Positions 14,904-23,238 of a stretch of DNA of 64,000 bases are shown piece by piece (positions within the stretch are counted from its first letter, which is position 1; every line of letters begins with the position of its first letter). The notes under the pieces are model-generated. The model was given only the letters and a program-made list of their open reading frames with translations, was not told where the DNA came from and searched no databases. The position numbers and the translations under genes were made by a program. The DNA lies in assembly GCF_025244745.1 (NCBI RefSeq), contig NZ_CP104213.1, positions 675,501 through 739,500 on the forward strand. Reading direction: 5' to 3'. The DNA is from Deinococcus rubellus. GTDB taxonomy: Bacteria > Deinococcota > Deinococci > Deinococcales > Deinococcaceae.

Positions 14904-15146
14904 TCAGGCGCTCTGGCTTACGCCGCCGAGGGTCAGGCCCGCGAATTTGTGGCGCTGCAACGCTTCGCGGGCGGCAATAAAGCGGGTGAGTTCGTGGTGG
15001 CTGATGCGCTTGCTGCGGGCGTCTTCGTGGCTACTGATGCAAATGGCGATCAGCTCACCGCTGTCCACCAGCGAGCGAATGAGCAACTTGCCCACACCGA
15101 GCAGCTCGGCGGCTTCGTCGTAGGTGTAGGCGAGGCGGAGGGTCAT
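14904..15146 (-). CDS. excisionase-like/MerR-type DNA-binding protein (80 aa)
   Basis: LAYTYDEAAELLGVGKLLIR followed by SLVDSGELIAICISSH and KRISHHELTRFIAAREAL is the winged helix-turn-helix of the excisionase/helix-turn-helix-17 family. ATGA overlap with the Cro-like gene. In this position it is likely an Xis-like or early regulator. Confidence 0.7.
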   Translation of the reverse strand: MTLRLAYTYDEAAELLGVGKLLIRSLVDSGELIAICISSHEDARSKRISHHELTRFIAAREALQRHKFAGLTLGGVSQSA

Positions 15147-15418
15147 GCGGGCTGCACCTCAAGGGCTTCGGTGGACGCGGGTCGGACTGCATGGGTGGGT
15201 GCAGAATGTATCAATCCCTCTCCGAATGCTAGCCAGTTCTGGTTTACATAGAGGGTAGATGAGATACGGCTTATGTCCTCTAAAGAAGGCTCGGCAAGAT
15301 CGTTCTCCCAGTGGCTGATCGTGGATTTCGCGCGTGAAAGTGCATCTGAAAGGGCTTGCATAGTCATTCCAGCTCCTACCCGCGCCATTGCGATACGCCG
15401 CCCTAAGCTTGGCTTCAT
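15143..15418 (-). CDS. Cro-like XRE-family regulator (91 aa)
   Basis: From ATG 15418 (AGAGGTGAACGC upstream): MKPSLGRRIAMARVGAGMTM, QALSDALSRAKSTISHWEND and LEDISRISSTLYVNQNWLAF, a classic XRE helix-turn-helix with the SHWEN recognition helix. First gene of the leftward early operon and divergent from the repressor gene, hence a Cro-like role. Transcribed from the TTGACA-17-CATAAT promoter at 15438-15466. Confidence 0.8.
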   Translation of the reverse strand: MKPSLGRRIAMARVGAGMTMQALSDALSRAKSTISHWENDLAEPSLEDISRISSTLYVNQNWLAFGEGLIHSAPTHAVRPASTEALEVQPA

Positions 15419-15437
15419 GCGTTCACCTCTGCTGAAC

Positions 15438-15466
15438 ATTATGGGATCCAGCAAGGGTCTTGTCAA
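15438..15466 (-). promoter_or_regulatory. early leftward (PR-like) promoter
   Basis: On the minus strand TTGACA (15461-15466), a 17-bp spacer and CATAAT (15438-15443), a near-consensus sigma-A promoter. An imperfect palindrome GTTCA-N7-TGAAC (15421-15437) lies between it and the Cro start and could be an operator. Confidence 0.75.
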
Positions 15467-15477
15467 CCATTTCTGGC

Positions 15478-15489
15478 TATAATTTGTCT
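15478..15489 (+). promoter_or_regulatory. repressor promoter, leaderless
   Basis: TATAAT at 15478-15483 followed by 6 nt and the ATG at 15490. No good -35 at 17 bp; the region that would hold it overlaps the -35 of the opposite promoter, so the two are likely mutually exclusive or activator dependent. Confidence 0.6.
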
Positions 15490-16038
15490 ATGATTCTTGA
15501 ACGTAGTACAGTTCTGGTGAACATGGGAAGCTTCGATAACGCCAAAGAAGAGCCTGGGGTCTTGCTTCGCCGTCGTTTGCACAGCAATAAGCTCAGCCAA
15601 GCTGATGCCGCTCGAATATTTGGTAAAAGCCGGGCTTGGGCAAGCCAGGAGTTATTTGCTGACCCCCGGAAAACGCTTCGCAGAATGCTGATTGATCAGC
15701 CTGCCACGCTGGATACTTTTGCCAAAGCACTGGGCTGGTCAAGCCGAGATGAGTTGCTGATCGATATGGATCTTTTTGAAGGTACGCTGCTTGCAGGCGA
15801 TTCGCCACTCATCCTTGACCCTAAGCCCGCCCAGCCTGCTCGGGAGCTGTGGCCGAATCTGGCGCTGGCGATTGAGGAGTACGGGGACCGGGCACGGTAC
15901 CGGGAGATGGCGACACCGCACTGGCGCGACTACCTGAATACCTTTGACTTCTACGACGGTAATGATCTTTCGCCGGAGGGCTGGGCCGAACTGTTCTTGA
16001 CTTTGAAGCAGTCCAATGTCAGGCCCGGAGAAGAGTGA
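15490..16038 (+). CDS. prophage repressor, HTH type (182 aa)
   Basis: Start ATG 15490, leaderless. The N-terminal half contains PGVLLRRRLHSNKLSQADAA, RIFGKSRAWASQELFADPRK and TFAKALGWSSRDELLIDMDL, a degenerate XRE-type helix-turn-helix with a longer linker than usual. The C-terminal half (ELWPNLALAIEEYGDRARYR) has no peptidase motif, so it is not a LexA/CI-type self-cleaving repressor. It overlaps the ImmA-type protease gene by GTGA, which points to proteolytic inactivation by that neighbour. Confidence 0.7.
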   Translation: MILERSTVLVNMGSFDNAKEEPGVLLRRRLHSNKLSQADAARIFGKSRAWASQELFADPRKTLRRMLIDQPATLDTFAKALGWSSRDELLIDMDLFEGTLLAGDSPLILDPKPAQPARELWPNLALAIEEYGDRARYREMATPHWRDYLNTFDFYDGNDLSPEGWAELFLTLKQSNVRPGEE

Positions 16039-16682
16039 GCAGCGACGATCCGATTCAGGACCTGATCCACTCAACTGAGCGCCGCCTGGATGAATTGGGT
16101 TACCCGGCCCCCCGCCGACTCGCTCAGGACATCAGGGTCAGAATCGTTTACGGGCAAACGCCAGGTGGGACGAAGGGACCGCCGTCGATCATCACCCTTC
16201 CTTACGGCCTGAGCAGGGAAGAAGAGCGCCAGAAGCTTGCCCATGAGCTGGGCCACATCTTCATCCAGCGGTCGGGCGTGGACAAGGAATTGCGGGCGCA
16301 ATGGAGTTTCACGGGGCCGGAAACCTTCCGGATGCACAACGAGACGCTGGCCGCGCACCTGGGGGGCCGCATTCTTCTGCCGACGCCGCTGCGCCTGAAG
16401 GCCGAGAGACGGTATGGGGTATCCGCGCAGGCCGCCATTGCCTTGCAAAAGGTCACTCAGCTTGAGCTGCCCCAGGTTCTCGACCGGATGATCCACATCG
16501 ACCCGGATGCCTCACGAGGCGCGTTCATCACGGCCGGAAAAACGCTGATCCTGCTCGAAACCAACAACGTCTGGATTGAGAAGAGCCTCTACGCCCGGGT
16601 GGCCGAGGTCGATCAGCTTATGCCGGGCGCGCGACTCAGCAGCCTACGTGACGACCGCGTGCTGGGGGTGGGAGGATGGTGA
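16035..16682 (+). CDS. ImmA/IrrE family metallopeptidase (215 aa)
   Basis: GTG start overlapping the repressor stop. Contains the zinc-protease motif in EEERQKLAHELGHIFIQRSG (HELGH, about residue 76) and downstream HNETLAAHLGGRILLPTPLR, the second helix with the third ligand region typical of ImmA/IrrE proteins. In ICEBs1-type systems ImmA cuts the ImmR repressor; in Deinococcus the chromosomal relative IrrE/PprI cuts DdrO after radiation. Here the pair is repressor plus protease within one transcript, so DNA damage or signalling could induce the prophage through this gene. Confidence 0.85.
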   Translation: MSSDDPIQDLIHSTERRLDELGYPAPRRLAQDIRVRIVYGQTPGGTKGPPSIITLPYGLSREEERQKLAHELGHIFIQRSGVDKELRAQWSFTGPETFRMHNETLAAHLGGRILLPTPLRLKAERRYGVSAQAAIALQKVTQLELPQVLDRMIHIDPDASRGAFITAGKTLILLETNNVWIEKSLYARVAEVDQLMPGARLSSLRDDRVLGVGGW

Positions 16683-17101
16683 GTAGCGACCCCGGCGGCG
16701 CTCTGAAGCCCTTGAAGTCCCGCCTGCTCATTTCGGCGCAGGAGCTGGGAAGGCTCGAAACGATTTTCGACCTGTTTGTTGAGAACCGGGTTCCACATGT
16801 TCTGATGCTCCTCACCGGCATGCAATCAAACGGTCGTCAGCGCGTGCCCAAAGAGGCATTCGACGCTGTCCAGGCTGAAGTGCTTGAACTCATCGAAGTC
16901 CTGTTCATCGGGCAGGCCAACCTCCTGCAACCGCTGCTGCCGTTTGCTGCGGGCCCAGCTAAGGCAACACAACCCTCACGACCTCATTCATATTTAGAAT
17001 GCCATATCAACATCAATTTCGGGTCGACTCCTGGAACAAAGGAGTTCACGAATATCCGCCATCAAGTCAGCAGCATGTCGAGTACGCCGAGCAGCACCTG
17101 A
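16676..17101 (+). CDS. unknown prophage protein, 3' end probably replaced (up to 141 aa)
   Basis: ATG at 16676 overlaps the protease stop. The first 95 residues look coding (ISAQELGRLETIFDLFVENR, VPKEAFDAVQAEVLELIEVL). The character changes at about 16961, where a lone 12-bp IS-type end (GGCAACACAACC) appears and the remaining frame becomes low-complexity, AT-richer sequence. The true C-terminus was probably lost when this flank was rearranged. No family recognised. Confidence 0.45.
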   Translation: MVSSDPGGALKPLKSRLLISAQELGRLETIFDLFVENRVPHVLMLLTGMQSNGRQRVPKEAFDAVQAEVLELIEVLFIGQANLLQPLLPFAAGPAKATQPSRPHSYLECHININFGSTPGTKEFTNIRHQVSSMSSTPSST

Positions 17102-17242
17102 CCAGTGTGACCCGCCGGCATCACAAACCGGACCACACCGAAAAATGGCGCTGGTCAAGATCCATCTTCCTCTGACAAGATCGCCTTATGCTGACCAGGT
17201 GCGAACGCCAGTCTTCGAAGATGTTCTCCTGGATCATCACGC
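16961..17242. other. prophage/host junction without genes
   Basis: 282 bp between the prophage right flank and the first sugar-transport operon. It begins with AAGGCAACACAACC, identical to the end of the IS remnant at 29673-30108, has a small ACTCCT/AGGAGT hairpin near 17025-17045, and no convincing gene. No integrase or tRNA is seen here, so the prophage attachment site is not identified. Confidence 0.4.
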
Positions 17243-18400
17243 ATGAGTGCTGTCACTCCGCCGCGCAGTGTCCGCCCAGCACACAAAAAATGGCTGGCCC
17301 AGTTAGGTGAGGCGGGCACCGCTTACCTTTTCATCCTGCCCGCACTGCTGCTGATCGGCCTCTTCGGTTTATTTCCGATTGCCTACTCGCTTTATATGAG
17401 CCTCTACAACTGGCGGGTCAGGCAGGGCGATTTTGTGGGCCTGGCCAATTATCATCAGTTGCTGGGAAATGTAGGCGGCCCACTGGCCTTTTTAGGTGGT
17501 CTGGTTCTGATTCTGGTGGCCCACTGGCTGTGGACAGGTGCGTCACAGTCGCGGCTCGGCTGGCTGCGGCTGCTCGGCGCACTGGCCTTGATGGGTGCAG
17601 GGGTGACCCTCTCACTCGGCTGGGGCATGATGACCCGCAGCGGTGACCCGGTGTTCCTCAAATCGCTGGTCGTCACTATGTACTACGCCGTGCTCAGCAT
17701 TCCCCTTCAGATCGTGCTGGCGCTGATTCTGGCCGCCTTCCTGTTTCGCAGACTCAAAGGTCAGGGGTTTTTCCGCTCAGTGTATTTTTTGCCCTACGTG
17801 ATGCCGGTCGTCGCCACGGCCGCCGTGTTCCGGGCCATCTTCAGCCCGCGTGAGAGCAGTTTGGCCAATACCGTGCTGGGCTGGCTGCATATCGCGCCGC
17901 AGCAGTGGCTGTTTGATCCGCGTCCGCTCAGTCAGGTGATGTTCGGCTGGCAGTTGCCGGGTCTGTGGGCCGGGCCGAGTATGGCCCTTTTCACCGTGGC
18001 GCTGTTCGGCATCTGGACCTTTGTCGGCTACAACGTCGTGATCTTTCTGGCAGGACTGACCGGCATCCCCAAAGACCTCTACGAAGCCGCCGAGATTGAC
18101 GGCGCGGGGCCAGTGCCGCAGTTTTTCTACATCACTGTGCCGCTGCTGTCACCAGTCATCTTTTACGTGGCGCTGGTGGGCTTCATCGGAGCGCTGCAAG
18201 CTTTTAATCACCTCTACGTGATGCGGGTTCCCTCGGCGCAGGGCACGCTGGACACCGCCAGCATCACCATTTTTGACACTTTCTACCAGGCCAACAACTA
18301 TGGTCTGGCCGCCGCGCAGTCGTTCGTGCTGTTTTTCCTGATTCTGGTGATCACCCTCTTTCAGTTCCGCTTCTTTGGGCGCAAGGTGTTTTATGGCTGA
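17243..18400 (+). CDS. sugar ABC transporter permease, MalF-like (385 aa)
   Basis: Inner-membrane subunit of a carbohydrate importer. About eight hydrophobic segments; the second and third (GLVLILVAHWLWTGASQSRL region) insert an extra membrane section before the conserved core. The EAA loop that docks the ATPase is DLYEAAEIDGAGPVPQFFYI near residue 290. First gene of a three-gene operon; the next permease start overlaps its stop. No ATPase gene in the operon. Confidence 0.9.
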   Translation: MSAVTPPRSVRPAHKKWLAQLGEAGTAYLFILPALLLIGLFGLFPIAYSLYMSLYNWRVRQGDFVGLANYHQLLGNVGGPLAFLGGLVLILVAHWLWTGASQSRLGWLRLLGALALMGAGVTLSLGWGMMTRSGDPVFLKSLVVTMYYAVLSIPLQIVLALILAAFLFRRLKGQGFFRSVYFLPYVMPVVATAAVFRAIFSPRESSLANTVLGWLHIAPQQWLFDPRPLSQVMFGWQLPGLWAGPSMALFTVALFGIWTFVGYNVVIFLAGLTGIPKDLYEAAEIDGAGPVPQFFYITVPLLSPVIFYVALVGFIGALQAFNHLYVMRVPSAQGTLDTASITIFDTFYQANNYGLAAAQSFVLFFLILVITLFQFRFFGRKVFYG

Positions 18401-19286
18401 TCCCTTGACGGCGCAAGGTACCGATGCCGGACGGGTGCAGACTGGAGGTTACATCTTTCATGTCAGCCACCTGCCGATCTACTTCTTCCTGACGGTCGGC
18501 GCACTCTTCGCGCTGACGCCCTTTTTGTACATGATCACGACCTCGCTGATGACCCTGGGTGAAACCATCAACCGCCAGTGGCTGCCTGCCTCACCGCAGT
18601 TTGATAACTACACTCAGGCCTGGGTGCAGGGCGGCTTTGACCGCTACTTTGTCAACAGTGTGCTGATCAGCGCTTTAACCATTGTGGGGCTGGTGGCCAC
18701 CTCGTCGCTGGCCGCCTACGCCTTTGCCCGGATGCGCTTTCCTGGGCGTGATGCGCTGTTCGTGGTCTTGCTGGCGACACTGATGATTCCCGAAACCGTG
18801 ACGTTTATTCCGAACTTCTTGATCATGCGCGGCAGCATCGTGCCGTTGCCCGGCGGCACTTGGCTGGATATGTTGCCTGCCCTGACGGTGCCGTTCATGG
18901 CCAACGCCTTCAGCATCTTTTTGCTGCGCCAGTTCTTCGCCCGCATTCCGAATGAACTCTGGGACGCTGCGCAGCTTGACGGCGCGGGCCACCTGCGCTT
19001 TCTGACCCGGATCGTGATGCCGCTGAGCCGCTCAGCCGTGCTGACGGTGGTGCTGCTGACCTTCGTGGCTTCGTGGAACTCGTTTCTGTGGCCTTTGCTG
19101 GTCACCTTCACGCCCAGGTGGCGGCCCCTGACGGTGGGGCTGTGGAGCTTTATCAGCGAGGCCGGGCCACAAACCCAACTGCTAATGGCCGGATCGGTGA
19201 TTGCCATCGTGCCGGTATTGATCATCTACCTCCTCACCCAGCGCCAGTTCACCGAGGGCGTGGCCACCAGCGGGCTGAAGGGATGA
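18393..19286 (+). CDS. sugar ABC transporter permease, MalG-like (297 aa)
   Basis: Starts at ATG 18393, inside the end of the upstream gene. Six membrane segments; EAA loop NELWDAAQLDGAGHLRFLTR near residue 195; C-terminal LLTQRQFTEGVATSGLKG is the usual MalG-type ending. Pairs with the upstream permease to form the membrane channel. Confidence 0.9.
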   Translation: MADPLTAQGTDAGRVQTGGYIFHVSHLPIYFFLTVGALFALTPFLYMITTSLMTLGETINRQWLPASPQFDNYTQAWVQGGFDRYFVNSVLISALTIVGLVATSSLAAYAFARMRFPGRDALFVVLLATLMIPETVTFIPNFLIMRGSIVPLPGGTWLDMLPALTVPFMANAFSIFLLRQFFARIPNELWDAAQLDGAGHLRFLTRIVMPLSRSAVLTVVLLTFVASWNSFLWPLLVTFTPRWRPLTVGLWSFISEAGPQTQLLMAGSVIAIVPVLIIYLLTQRQFTEGVATSGLKG

Positions 19287-19357
19287 CTTGGCCCTGACAC
19301 TCCCGCGCTGAGCTGAAGCCAGTTCCGACGCCTTCTCGCTGCTTTCCAGGAGTCTCC

Positions 19358-20701
19358 ATGACCCAGACCAAACTTGCACGCCTTGCCCTAACCGTCTCTC
19401 TTCTCAGCGCTGGCTCTGTCCTGCCAGTGGCTGCTGCCCAGAGCACCAACTGGGACGCGGTGAGTCCCAAAGGCCAGACCATCAACTTCTGGCACCAGCT
19501 CACCGGCAACAGTGTCAAGGTGATGGATCAGCTCATCGCCAGCTTCAACAAGACCAATCCCTACGGCATCACCGTCAAGGGCCAGTTTCAGGGCAATTAC
19601 ACACAGATTTACCAGAAAATTGTGCCGCTTCTGGGCACCCCGGCGTTGCCGGATCTGACGGTGGCTTATAGTAACCAGGCCGCCACCTACCAACTCGCCG
19701 ACGCGTTGGTTGACCTCAACCCGCTGATTAAGAGCCGCAAGTGGGGGCTAAGTCCGGTGGAGATCAACGACTTTTACCCTGGCATCTACAAAGCCGACGT
19801 GTTTCCGGTGTTCGGGGGGCAGCGGCTCGGCTTTCCGGTGCAGCGCTCAGCGGAAGTGATGTATTACAACTCGGCCTGGCTCAAGGAACTCGGCATCAAG
19901 TCCGCGCCCAGCAGCCCCGAACAGTTTAAGTCGGCGGCCTGCAAAGCCTCCAAGACCCCGTTTAGCAAGGCCAAAGGCTCCAGCATCGGCTACGAGCTGA
20001 GCGTGGACGCTTCGCGCTTCGCTTCGTGGAGCTTTGCCTTCGGTGGCGATATTTACGACGAGAAAGACAGCAGGTTTACCCTTAATAACCCCGGCTCAGT
20101 GCAGGCCATGACCTTTTTGCAGGGCCTGTTCAAAGACGGCTGTGCCAAGATCGTCAGCGAAAACTACGGCGATCAGACCGACTTCGGCGCGGGCAAGCTA
20201 CTGTTTTCCATTGGCTCAAGCAGCGGCCTACCGTTTTACAAGGATGCCGTGGATAAGGGAGCGGCCTTTACCTGGAACGTGGCCGCGTTGCCGCACACCA
20301 CCACCAAGCCCACCGCCGACCTCTACGGCGCGAGCGTCAGTTTGGTGGATACGGGTGACGCCAAGCGTGAGCTGGCCGCCTGGCTGTTCGTCAAGTACTG
20401 GTCCAGTCCCGATGTACAGGCGCAGTGGGCCAAGGGCACCAACTACTTTCCCACCCGCAAGAGCGTGGCTGCCAAGATGAACGATTATTTTACTGCTAAC
20501 CCTGCCTCTAAAAACGGTTTCGCGCTGCTGCGCTACGCCCAGGCTGAACCTGCTGTGCCCGGCTACGACGCAGTACGTGCTGAAATTGAGAAGAGCATGA
20601 CGGCCATCATGAATGGCGCGGCGGTCAAGACCACGCTCGACACTCTCAATAAAACGGCCAACACCATCCTGGCTGACCAGCTCTCGCAGATCAAGAAGTA
20701 A
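19358..20701 (+). CDS. sugar ABC transporter substrate-binding protein (447 aa)
   Basis: Signal peptide MTQTKLARLALTVSLLSAGS ending at AAAQS, then QTINFWHQLTGNSVKVMDQL, IASFNKTNPYGITVKGQFQG and LPDLTVAYSNQAATYQLADA: a family-1 (UgpB/MalE-like) binding protein. GGDIYDEKDSRFTLNNPGS and LAAWLFVKYWSSPDVQAQW are also characteristic. The UgpB-like style leaves glycerol-3-phosphate or an oligosaccharide as possible ligands. AGGAG ribosome site. The system lacks its own ATPase and may share the one at 24512-25564, as MsmX-type ATPases serve several importers. Confidence 0.9.
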   Translation: MTQTKLARLALTVSLLSAGSVLPVAAAQSTNWDAVSPKGQTINFWHQLTGNSVKVMDQLIASFNKTNPYGITVKGQFQGNYTQIYQKIVPLLGTPALPDLTVAYSNQAATYQLADALVDLNPLIKSRKWGLSPVEINDFYPGIYKADVFPVFGGQRLGFPVQRSAEVMYYNSAWLKELGIKSAPSSPEQFKSAACKASKTPFSKAKGSSIGYELSVDASRFASWSFAFGGDIYDEKDSRFTLNNPGSVQAMTFLQGLFKDGCAKIVSENYGDQTDFGAGKLLFSIGSSSGLPFYKDAVDKGAAFTWNVAALPHTTTKPTADLYGASVSLVDTGDAKRELAAWLFVKYWSSPDVQAQWAKGTNYFPTRKSVAAKMNDYFTANPASKNGFALLRYAQAEPAVPGYDAVRAEIEKSMTAIMNGAAVKTTLDTLNKTANTILADQLSQIKK

Positions 20702-20796
20702 TCCATCCCTGAGTTTCGCGTAAGCCAAGGAATGGGGCGTTGAGGAAGTCTGCTTCGCTGCGGCTCACGGCGTGCGTACAGGCGGGGGCACTCGGG

Positions 20797-23238
20797 TCAG
20801 CCCTCTGCGCTCGGGGATTGCGGTGAAGTGGGAACCAGCCAGCCACGCGGCGGATGCACGTAGGCCAGCGCCGCCGCGCCGAGCTGTTCGGCCGTCTGAT
20901 AGGCGGCGAACCAGGCGTACTCGGCCTGGATTATCCGCTGGCACTGGGCACCGGGCACCGGATAGGGGGGACCGGCCTGGCTGGGGCGCTCCGGCAGGTC
21001 GTCGCGGGAGAGCCAGCCGACCGAGCGCACCAGCGTTAGGCTCAGACCGCTTTCCTGACCGTACTCACTCAGCCCCCGCGACGCCACTCCCCAGACGCCC
21101 GCCGGGCTCTGCTTCGCGGCCCAGTGGTTCAGCGGGTGGGCATCAGCGGGTTGCTCCGCCCAGTTTGCCGTTTCAGGGCCGGGCCGCAACTCGGGCCGGA
21201 TGACCGTAACGCCCGCGCTGTCGGCCAAGCTGCCAGCCCCATCGCCGGGAAATCCCACGCGTAGGCGGTGGTCGAGCGCCGTGTTGGTGAAGGTGGTCTG
21301 AAATTCCAGATGCCGCGCCGAATTCCACAGCACCACCCGCGTCTGGATCAGCATTGTCACCGTGTCGGGGCTGCGGGCGTCACGCCCCGGGGTGAGCTGC
21401 CGGGGCAAGGTCAGTTCGTAGGTAAGGTTTAGGCTGCCGAATGCCGGGCCGGGCTCGCCGGGCTCGGTCCTGAGCAGTCGCGATTTGATTGGCGCTCCCG
21501 GCACGGCGCTGAAGGTGTAGGTGTCGCCCCGGTCACCCACATCGCGTAGCGCGTGCAGACCCGTCCAGGTCTGTCCCGAGGCGTGCTCGGTGACGCTCAG
21601 GGTGCCGTCTTCACGGTTGACCTCCACCGAGAGCTGACCGTTGGCGAGGCCGGGCACTTGCTCTGGAGGTGACTGGACGCCGGCTTCGGCCACCTGCAAC
21701 TTTAGCGCCGCCACCTCTCCTTCGGGAAGGTGGTCTACAGAGAGCTGCACCAGAGTCTGGTAGACCCGCAGCTCCACTGTCTGCACGCCAGCAGCGATGG
21801 CCTCGGCGATCAGGGTGTCCGGCGGGGGGCAGTCGGGCGCGCGCGCTCCCTCATCCACTTCGCCTTCCAGATGCGTGTCCCGCACGGTCCAACTCAGAAA
21901 ACGAATCGGGTGACGGTCCCCAAGCTGCTCGAGCCATTGGGGCAATTCGGCGACCAGGCCGGCCAGCGTGCTGACCAGGGCCGAGCGGAGCACCCGGAAC
22001 TGGGCCGGCTGAGCGCCGAGCCTTAAGGCACCCGCCGTGACCTCGTGCCGGGCCAGCAGCAACTCGGTGGTGAGGCGGCGATCCCCCTCCTGCGGACTGA
22101 GTACCAGCAAGCAGCCCGCGAAGGCGCTCTGACCGAGCCTCTCCAGCGCGTCACGCCCGAGTTCCTCGGCCACACTCTCGGCCTGCTGGGAGCGCACATC
22201 CATCTCGTCGTGCACCTCGTCGATGCTGCACCCGCAGATGCTGTCGTGCGGGTGGTTGCGGATCAGCAGCGTCCAGGCGCGGCGCAGATACGTTTCCGGC
22301 GGGGCCGCGCCGTAGGGCCGGGCCAGGGCCAGTAGCGGCTCGATCGTGAAACGCAATCGGTCGTCCAGCGCGTAGTTGCGCTGCTTGAGGTACAGCCGCG
22401 CCGAGAGGGTGCCGCTCAGCAGCGGATGGCTCTGCCCGCTGCGAAGCTCGCCCTGGTAGCTCAGCAGCGTCAAGTGCTCAGCCTGCACCGCCCCCAGGTA
22501 AGCGTCGTGGTCCGAGAAGACGAACGGAGCACCGACCTCGCTGATGAGGTCCGGCACGAACGGCTGCGGGCGGCTGTGGTCCGAGCCGAGTTGCAGCAGG
22601 AACTCGTGGCTGTTGGCTTCGGCCTGAAGTTCTTCCAGCGCCGTCCGGAGTTGCGAACGGGCCGCTTCCGGGTCGGGCGAGAGGGTCAGGCCGTAACCGA
22701 TGGGCTGGCGGTGCGCGGTGATTTCCTCGCCGCCAGGAGCACGCCAGCAGAACAAATCGCCGAGCGCCGAGACCTCCGGGCCGGGGCCACGCGTGAAGAT
22801 CGCCGCCGCGATGCCCCGGCTCCTTAAGATGGCGGGCAGGTTGGCGAGGTGCCCGAAGGCGTCGGGCAGGTAGCCGGCCATCACCGGCTCGCCGCCGAAG
22901 CGCCGTACCAGCGCCATGCCGAGATCGAGATTGCGGCGCAGCGCTTCGCCGCTGACCAGAAATTCGTCGGGCTGCACGTACCAGGGGCCGGCCCTCAGCC
23001 GTCCGGAAGTGAGGTGGCCGCGTACCTCAGTTTCCCGTTCGGGGCGGATCTCCAGGTAGTCCTCGAGCATGATGGCCTGACCATCGAGGGTGAAGCGGTA
23101 GGCGGGGTGGCGCTCCAGCAGATCAAGCACCGCGTCAAGGGTCTGCACCAGCCGGAAGCGGAAGCGCTCGGCGCTGAGGTACCACTCGCGGTCCCAGTGG
23201 GTGGTGCACACGACGTGCACGCGCACAGGAGCGCTCAT
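20797..23238 (-). CDS. GH38 alpha-mannosidase (813 aa)
   Basis: Cleaves alpha-mannosides with retention. N-terminal catalytic domain: VHVVCTTHWDREWYLSAERF (zinc-binding HWDREW), GYLPDAFGHLANLPAILRSR (PDxFGH with the nucleophile Asp near residue 115) and LIRNHPHDSICGCSIDEVHD (second zinc-ligand segment, about residue 345). Middle and C-terminal beta domains follow. Length is normal for the bacterial MngB-like branch. ATG at 23238 overlaps the PHP gene stop (ATGA). Last gene of the importer-2 operon, so its substrate is presumably imported by that ABC system; no signal peptide, hence cytoplasmic. Confidence 0.92.
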   Translation of the reverse strand: MSAPVRVHVVCTTHWDREWYLSAERFRFRLVQTLDAVLDLLERHPAYRFTLDGQAIMLEDYLEIRPERETEVRGHLTSGRLRAGPWYVQPDEFLVSGEALRRNLDLGMALVRRFGGEPVMAGYLPDAFGHLANLPAILRSRGIAAAIFTRGPGPEVSALGDLFCWRAPGGEEITAHRQPIGYGLTLSPDPEAARSQLRTALEELQAEANSHEFLLQLGSDHSRPQPFVPDLISEVGAPFVFSDHDAYLGAVQAEHLTLLSYQGELRSGQSHPLLSGTLSARLYLKQRNYALDDRLRFTIEPLLALARPYGAAPPETYLRRAWTLLIRNHPHDSICGCSIDEVHDEMDVRSQQAESVAEELGRDALERLGQSAFAGCLLVLSPQEGDRRLTTELLLARHEVTAGALRLGAQPAQFRVLRSALVSTLAGLVAELPQWLEQLGDRHPIRFLSWTVRDTHLEGEVDEGARAPDCPPPDTLIAEAIAAGVQTVELRVYQTLVQLSVDHLPEGEVAALKLQVAEAGVQSPPEQVPGLANGQLSVEVNREDGTLSVTEHASGQTWTGLHALRDVGDRGDTYTFSAVPGAPIKSRLLRTEPGEPGPAFGSLNLTYELTLPRQLTPGRDARSPDTVTMLIQTRVVLWNSARHLEFQTTFTNTALDHRLRVGFPGDGAGSLADSAGVTVIRPELRPGPETANWAEQPADAHPLNHWAAKQSPAGVWGVASRGLSEYGQESGLSLTLVRSVGWLSRDDLPERPSQAGPPYPVPGAQCQRIIQAEYAWFAAYQTAEQLGAAALAYVHPPRGWLVPTSPQSPSAEG

